From assembly GCA_013289615.1 (NCBI GenBank), contig JABCZO010000033.1:1-47197 (forward strand): a stretch of DNA of 47,197 bases. The letters run 5' to 3'. The notes beneath the pieces were generated by a model. It was not told the DNA's origin. It was given only the letters and a program-made list of their open reading frames with translations, and did no database searches. Both the position numbers and the translations under genes were made by a program. The DNA comes from Gammaproteobacteria bacterium (GTDB taxonomy: Bacteria > Pseudomonadota > Gammaproteobacteria > Steroidobacterales > Steroidobacteraceae). Each line of letters opens with the position of its first letter. The first letter of the stretch is position 1. Shown piece after piece: positions 46,188-47,197 of this stretch.

Positions 46188-46973
46188 TCAGTGCCCCGCG
46201 CGTGGGCTCAGCGTCAGCACTTCATGCCCGCTTGGGGTGACCAGCACCATGTGTTCCCATTGCGCCGACAGCGAATGATCCTTGGTGACCACGGTCCAGC
46301 CGTCGGGCAGCACGCGCACGTGGCGCTTGCCGGCATTGATCATCGGCTCGATGGTAAATACCATGCCAGGGCGTATTTCGAGCCCGGTGCCGGGCTCGCC
46401 GTAATGCAGGATCTGCGGGTCTTCATGATACACGCGGCCGATACCATGGCCGCAGTATTCGCGCACCACCGAGAAGCCCTCCGCTTCTGCGAGCGTCTGG
46501 ATCGCATGTCCGATATCGCCCAGATGCGCGCCGGGGCGCACCAGATCGATGGCGCTCCACATCGCGTCCTTGCACACCTGGGCCAGGCGCAGGGCGAAAG
46601 CCGGCGGCTTGCCAACGAAGTACATGCGGCTGGTGTCGCCGTGGTAGCCGTCCTTGATGATCGCGATATCAATATTCAGGATATCGCCCGCCTTGAGCTT
46701 GCGATCGTTCGGAATGCCGTGACACACCACGTGATTTACCGAGGTACAGACGGTCTTAGGGAAGCCGCGGTAGCCGACATTGGCCGGGATGGTCTTCTGC
46801 ACGTTGACGATGTAGTCATGGCAGATGCGATCGAGTTCCTCGGTGCTGATGCCCGGCATGACATGCTCGCCGATCATGTCGAGCACGTCGGCCGCCAGCG
46901 CCCCGGCGACCCGCAGTTTGTGCTGCTCGTCGGGCGTTTTCAGCGAAATCTGGGAGCTGCGCAACATGTCCAT
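46188..46973 (-). CDS. map: Methionine aminopeptidase type I
   Basis: Removes the initiator methionine from new proteins; 261 residues. The five metal ligands are visible: Asp in NIDIAIIKDGYHGD (two), His in GHGIGRVYHEDPQ, Glu in FTIEPMIN and Glu in AQWEHMVLV. The substrate-pocket motif VVCHGIPND is intact. ATG 46973 gives MDMLRSSQ; a second ATG two codons later is also possible. It is divergent from the probable rpsB gene, the arrangement conserved across gammaproteobacteria, and is followed by glnD. Confidence 0.96.
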   Translation of the reverse strand: MDMLRSSQISLKTPDEQHKLRVAGALAADVLDMIGEHVMPGISTEELDRICHDYIVNVQKTIPANVGYRGFPKTVCTSVNHVVCHGIPNDRKLKAGDILNIDIAIIKDGYHGDTSRMYFVGKPPAFALRLAQVCKDAMWSAIDLVRPGAHLGDIGHAIQTLAEAEGFSVVREYCGHGIGRVYHEDPQILHYGEPGTGLEIRPGMVFTIEPMINAGKRHVRVLPDGWTVVTKDHSLSAQWEHMVLVTPSGHEVLTLSPRAGH

Positions 46974-46990
46974 TGGTTCCGCTTAAAGCA

Positions 46991-47019
46991 TTGTTCAGGC
47001 TGGTACTTCATGGTATAAA
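46991..47019 (+). promoter_or_regulatory. Probable rpsB promoter
   Basis: TTGTTC (46991-46996) and TATAAA (47014-47019) are separated by exactly 17 bases, with TGG just before the -10 giving an extended -10 element. The next bases, GCGCGGCC, form a GC-rich discriminator typical of stringently controlled ribosomal promoters. This gives a leader of about 150 bases before the rpsB start. Confidence 0.6.
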
Positions 47020-47180
47020 GCGCGGCCTTTTTTGGCAACGCAATCCACACGCGCATCGTGAACCTGTGACCGGGTGTCCGCCAAGTGGCGTTGGGGCTTG
47101 AGGCCTGGCCTCCCCAGCCGCTTCAAGGATCGTCATCCAGGGATGCGCGGAGGCCACAACCCGACATAGGAGCTTTGAGT

Positions 47181-47197
47181 ATGCCCGGCGTGTCGAT
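47181..47197 (+). CDS. rpsB: Probable 30S ribosomal protein S2, first codons only
   Basis: Only five complete codons (MPGVS) are in the window. AGGAG stands eight bases before ATG 47181. The call rests on position: rpsB lies divergent from map throughout gammaproteobacteria, and S2 often starts with M-x-x-V-[ST]-M. The sequence alone cannot prove it. Confidence 0.6.

Overview
The window is GC-rich (clearly above 60 % by eye) chromosomal DNA from a gammaproteobacterium. The evidence is the divergent map / rpsB pair with glnD behind map, the glrK-qseG-glrR triplet, the yoaA-tsaB pair, srkA, dusA, dsbB and a PhoB very close to the enterobacterial protein. The GTP-type PEP carboxykinase and the base composition point away from Enterobacterales, towards the Xanthomonadales / Nevskiales / Steroidobacter neighbourhood; this placement is inference. 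No tRNA, rRNA, CRISPR array, complete insertion sequence or prophage was seen.

Left third (1-15566): a surface-polysaccharide locus. It starts with the truncated, leftward gene of a Wza-type export protein. A tight rightward operon follows: an SDR sugar epimerase/dehydratase, an RmlC-type 3,5-epimerase, a DUF2172/DUF4910 aminopeptidase-like protein, a glucose-1-phosphate cytidylyltransferase, a PIG-L deacetylase and an FAD oxidoreductase of the LhgO type. Leftward genes encode a two-domain glycosyltransferase, a sugar C-methyltransferase, a WcaJ-type priming transferase and a class III aminotransferase. A rightward DegT-type aminotransferase closes the block. Together they look able to make an unusual CDP-activated, methylated deoxy sugar and start its assembly on undecaprenyl phosphate.

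Middle (15602-33180): a leftward galE-glrK-qseG-glrR run. Its GlrR has lost two hallmark residues of sigma-54 activators (GAFTGA loop and Walker B). Then come srkA, an orphan lipoprotein, a large PAS/GAF/GGDEF/EAL protein, a MazE/MazF-like toxin-antitoxin pair with a tandem palindromic operator, dusA, a cyclase-FHA fusion, pckG (GTP type), the FeS helicase yoaA and tsaB.

Right third (33195-47197): a phosphate-response region, phoB-phoR-phoU-dsbB, then leftward dapE, then a second phoU and pstB. pstSCA are absent. The second phoU has a strong Pho box that is also a perfect palindrome. A very long AT-rich inverted repeat separates pstB from dapD. Beyond it lie otsB and a GH15 hydrolase, which interrupt the map-glnD-dapD order known from E. 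coli, then glnD, map and the first codons of a probable rpsB with its promoter.
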